A DNA stretch of 8,790 nucleotides, from the NCBI GenBank assembly GCA_011048485.1, contig DSDX01000079.1, positions 1 through 8,790 of the forward strand, in the 5' to 3' direction. The notes beneath the pieces are model-generated. The model worked only from the letters and a program-made list of their open reading frames with translations, was not told the origin of the DNA and did no database searches. Shown piece after piece: positions 6,794 to 8,790 of the stretch. The stretch comes from Candidatus Aminicenantota bacterium. Lineage in GTDB: Bacteria; Acidobacteriota; Aminicenantia; Aminicenantales; Saccharicenantaceae. Positions within the stretch are counted from its first letter, which is position 1, and each line of letters starts with the position of its first letter. The position numbers and the translations under genes are program-made.

Positions 6794-7106
6794 TGACATA
6801 GTCGTCGCGAGATCGGAGCCGAGCGAGCTCATCTGCTGTTCCTGGAACGGCACTTCGCTCGTTCGAGGCGCGAAATACAGCCTGACCCCTAAGGCCAAGC
6901 TGACCAACGTGTATATCGACCCGGCCGCGGTCCATGGAAAAAGGCCCGCGCGCATCGTCGTCGTCGGGAGCATCAAGACTCCCGGCCAGCCCTCCAGTTT
7001 CTACTTGGAAGCCGTTGATTACGCCGATGGGTATGTCCCCGTTTGGCTAAAGGCCGGCGGTGATGATACGGATATCAAGATCTCGGACGCCGCCTTCGGT
7101 CAGTAA
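6789..7106 (+). pseudogene. Protein-like frame without a start codon, probable gene remnant
   Basis: From about 6789 to the TAA at 7104-7106 one frame reads as plausible protein: GDDIVVARSEPSELICCSWN, then GTSLVRGAKYSLTPKAKL, then RIVVVGSIKTPGQPSSFYLE and a DADGY-like acidic end. It alternates strands and turns in a way that recalls the C-terminal end of an FG-GAP/VCBS-type or other beta-rich exported protein, but I do not recognise the family. No ATG, GTG or TTG opens it before GTG 6909, which has no Shine-Dalgarno and would cut the first half. It begins just where the glycosyltransferase-like gene stops and is in another frame, so it may be the truncated end of a lost gene or, less likely, a 65-residue protein from GTG 6909. 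A frameshift joining it to the gene before is the third option. Confidence 0.5.
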
Positions 7107-7121
7107 GAACGAGGAAACCGC

Positions 7122-7868
7122 TCACTTTTTCGCGACATAGACGCCATAACTGTAGTAGGCTCGATACTTCTCATACAGCTCGATCTCCCGTTTTTCCGCT
7201 TCAACTAATGCCCGTGCCTCTTCACTGTTCCCGTTCCGGCTCAGGAAACTCTCAAAGCTTTTCTGCAGGGGCCGATAAAAATTGTCCAGCCAGCAAGACT
7301 CCGGCAAAACAAAATAGCCGATCGGAGAATAGCCATGCTTCTCCAGCACGGCGATCTTCGCGGAAGCCACATCTATTTCGGGATATTCGCTCTCCCAATG
7401 CCTCTGAAGCTCTGGCGGGCGGGAGGCCGTCGTCCAAGTGATCTCCGAAACGACCAGCCGTCCGCCTCTTTTCAAATAGCGGCTCCAGTCGCTTACGCCC
7501 TTTTCAAAGCCGATATTGTAGATCGCGCCCTCGGACCAGATCACATCAAAGTCCTCGTCGGCAAAGGGCAGATCATCCATTGAACAGCACAGGGTCGATA
7601 TTTTTTCAGAAAGCCCCAGTTCTTCCGCTCTCTCTTCAAGCACGTCGAGAAAGCCTTGAAGGAAGTCCACGGCTGTGATCTTCGCTCCCCGCAAACCAGC
7701 AAGGAATAGCGTGGAAGCCCCCGTCCCGCAGCCGATATCGGCGATTTTGAGCGGTTCGGTTCGGTCCACCATAGCCAAGCCGAGAGCCTTGTCCGACTCG
7801 GCATCCCCGCCCGGGCCCTGCCGGTTCGCATGCTTATAAAGATCGATCAAAAGTCGGTGATCATCCAC
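7122..7868 (-). CDS. Class I SAM-dependent methyltransferase
   Basis: A 248-residue cytoplasmic enzyme of the Rossmann-fold methyltransferases, which move a methyl group from S-adenosylmethionine to an acceptor that cannot be named here. Motif I is KIADIGCGTGAST (41-53), binding the SAM methionine part; the acidic end of strand 2 is AVDF with D68 for the ribose; CSMDDLPF (95-102) contacts adenine; and FDVIWSEGAIYNIG (107-120) is strand 4. The C-terminal part, with PESCWLDNFYRPLQ (189-202) and the KYRAYYSYGVYVAKK end, is the lid and closing region, typical of a family of uncharacterised bacterial methyltransferases. The GTG at 7868 is chosen because AGGA lies 7 nt upstream; the ATG at 7864 is in another frame. 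The gene is clearly less GC-rich than its neighbours (about 50% in the stretch around 7261-7320, against 70% or more in the decarboxylase), which suggests acquisition by transfer. It converges on the startless frame with 15 nt between them. Confidence 0.88.
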   Translation of the reverse strand: MDDHRLLIDLYKHANRQGPGGDAESDKALGLAMVDRTEPLKIADIGCGTGASTLFLAGLRGAKITAVDFLQGFLDVLEERAEELGLSEKISTLCCSMDDLPFADEDFDVIWSEGAIYNIGFEKGVSDWSRYLKRGGRLVVSEITWTTASRPPELQRHWESEYPEIDVASAKIAVLEKHGYSPIGYFVLPESCWLDNFYRPLQKSFESFLSRNGNSEEARALVEAEKREIELYEKYRAYYSYGVYVAKK

Positions 7869-7908
7869 TGATCTTTCCTATCGGCCAGCCCTTCCCGTCA
7901 CGAAAGCG

Positions 7909-7937
7909 AGGTTATCCGGACGCCGGGCAGATGTCAA
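7909..7937 (-). promoter_or_regulatory. Sigma70-type promoter of the methyltransferase gene
   Basis: On the minus strand a perfect TTGACA (7932-7937) is followed after exactly 17 nt by TAACCT (7909-7914), 3 of 6 to the -10 consensus. Transcription would start near 7902, giving a leader of about 34 nt that contains the AGGA ribosome-binding site. A 13-nt palindrome TCGCTG-T-CAGCGA (7957-7969) lies about 20 nt upstream of the -35 and might be a regulator site. Confidence 0.5.
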
Positions 7938-8058
7938 TATCCTGTGACCGCGAGCGTCGCTGTCAGCGATCGGCATATTAAGCCGTCTGTCCGGAGGTCC
8001 GCGAGGGCGCAGGCCTGTCGCGGGAAATGTCGCCCATGTCGTCGACGTGTACGCCGGG

Positions 8059-8087
8059 TTGACTGGGGCGATGGGCCCTGTTACTCT
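8059..8087 (+). promoter_or_regulatory. Promoter candidate of the exported-protein gene pair
   Basis: TTGACT (8059-8064), 5 of 6 to consensus, is followed after 17 nt by TACTCT (8082-8087), only 3 of 6. Start would be near 8094, about 53 nt before the ATG at 8147. Spacing is ideal but the -10 is poor. Confidence 0.33.
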
Positions 8088-8146
8088 TGAGTTGCGTTTG
8101 AGAAGGGAAGCGCGGCTGCGGGGAGGATTTCTCCGGGGGAGGGATC

Positions 8147-8716
8147 ATGAAAAGCAAAGGCGGCCCCAAGGTCCGGGCCGCTGTCGCGGTCGCCGTCCTC
8201 ATAGTGATCCTCGGCCCGGAAGCGGCCGGGGATGCTCAGGCGCGACGCGCGACGGAGCAGAGGATCACGGCAGCAAAGCATCCGGATATCCAGAAGATCG
8301 AAAAGGCTCCGGCCGCCCCCATCCCCTATCCGAACATCGCGATGGCGAAGGACGCGGCCGCTGGATCGAAGACCGCCAAGATGGCCGGACAGGCCGGACT
8401 GATCCACAAGGAATCCGATCTCGCAAGATCCGAGGGAGACGAGGTCGGAACAGCCGTGAAAAAGCTCGACACAGATTTCGGAAAGATCCTCTCCGGAAGA
8501 CCGCTGAGCCGGGAGGAGCAACGGGCCTATCGGCAGGACTGGACGGAACTCATCGAGAAGGCGCGCGGGATCCTGAGGGGCCTCGATCAAAACGTCGTTG
8601 AAATCGAGGAGCTCCTCAAAGAGGCCGAAAAAGAGCTTGGGATCAAAAGGAGGCAGCCATCATGTTCCATGGAACGTCGAAGAGAACGGGAGTGCTACTC
8701 GGTATTCCGTTGCTAG
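8147..8716 (+). CDS. Exported protein with a PAAR-like (DUF4150-like) segment
   Basis: A 189-residue protein starting behind GGAGGG at short distance. It opens with a signal peptide: basic MKSKGGPKVR, hydrophobic AAVAVAVLIVILG, and an AQA cleavage site near residue 32. Residues 58-102 resemble the DUF4150 PAAR-like domain of type VI secretion spike tips: PIPYPNIAMAKDAAAGSKT (58-76) and the SEGDEVGTA end (95-103). The usual continuation after GT is replaced by a helical, charged part (104-168, LSREEQRAYRQDWTELIEKA and EELLKEAEKEL) that looks like a coiled coil. DUF4150 proteins normally lack a Sec signal, so a spike-tip job is doubtful; an exported protein that borrowed the segment is more likely. 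The last 18 codons overlap the start of the next gene, and the Cys/Arg-rich tail RRRERECYSVFRC looks unlike the rest, so the natural end may lie near residue 170 if a frame error exists. Function unknown. Confidence 0.68.
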   Translation: MKSKGGPKVRAAVAVAVLIVILGPEAAGDAQARRATEQRITAAKHPDIQKIEKAPAAPIPYPNIAMAKDAAAGSKTAKMAGQAGLIHKESDLARSEGDEVGTAVKKLDTDFGKILSGRPLSREEQRAYRQDWTELIEKARGILRGLDQNVVEIEELLKEAEKELGIKRRQPSCSMERRRERECYSVFRC

Positions 8717-8790
8717 GCGCGGCCATTATCGCGGGGTTACGTGGGGCTCCGGCGGCTCAAGAGTCCTTCCCCGACATGCCCACCTACAAC
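8662..8790 (+). CDS. Exported protein, N-terminal part (cut by window edge)
   Basis: A new frame begins at ATG 8662 with an excellent ribosome-binding site, AAAGGAGG (8646-8653) 8 nt upstream, and stays open to the end of the window (43 codons). The product starts MFHGTSKRTG, continues with a hydrophobic stretch VLLGIPLLGAAIIAGL and shows a signal peptidase site after APAA, then QESFPDMPTYN. It overlaps the preceding gene by 55 nt in a different frame, so the two are probably co-transcribed and translationally coupled. Both neighbours being exported suggests a common envelope function. The mature part is too short to assign a family. Confidence 0.7.
   Translation, partial: MFHGTSKRTGVLLGIPLLGAAIIAGLRGAPAAQESFPDMPTYN

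Noticed and set aside
5630..6976. 448-codon minus-strand frame opposite the lipoprotein
   Set aside because: It has no domain, is biased in composition and overlaps the permease start and the lipoprotein gene throughout.

Overview
The window is GC-rich bacterial chromosome. Gene content (a two-module MacB/FtsX-type permease of about 800 residues, DUF1579 and DUF1801 proteins, several exported proteins, ordinary Shine-Dalgarno sites) fits an Acidobacteriota-like lineage such as Candidatus Aminicenantes. That placement is inference from protein style, not from a marker gene. I see no insertion sequence, CRISPR array, tRNA or phage gene.

Left part (1-2076, mainly + strand): the tail of an Asp/Glu/hydantoin-racemase-like protein is followed, with stop and start signals almost touching, by a PLP-dependent group II amino-acid decarboxylase. 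The pair probably acts on one amino acid or related compound. The gap after it is not empty: on the minus strand at 1707-1827 lies a solitary 121-nt 5S rRNA-like gene with its own promoter-like sequence and no 23S or 16S beside it.

Middle (2077-5648, minus strand): a two-gene unit (exported DUF1579 protein, then a DUF1801 protein 7 nt downstream) is preceded by an AT-rich promoter region holding a 23-nt inverted repeat. Upstream of it lies a long ABC-type permease without an ATPase gene in the window.

Right part (5649-8790): divergent from the permease is a predicted lipoprotein whose body resembles a GT-A glycosyltransferase, an odd combination. Immediately after it runs a protein-like frame with no start codon (6789-7106), probably a gene remnant. 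Next comes a minus-strand SAM methyltransferase of visibly lower GC, with a good sigma70-type promoter. The window ends with two + strand exported proteins in overlapping frames. The first carries a short stretch resembling the PAAR-like DUF4150 motif behind a Sec signal peptide. The second is cut by the window edge.

The most unusual items are the solitary 5S gene, the exported PAAR-like protein and its overlapping partner, the lipoprotein with a glycosyltransferase-like body, and the startless frame. None of them amounts to a demonstrated new system from the sequence alone.
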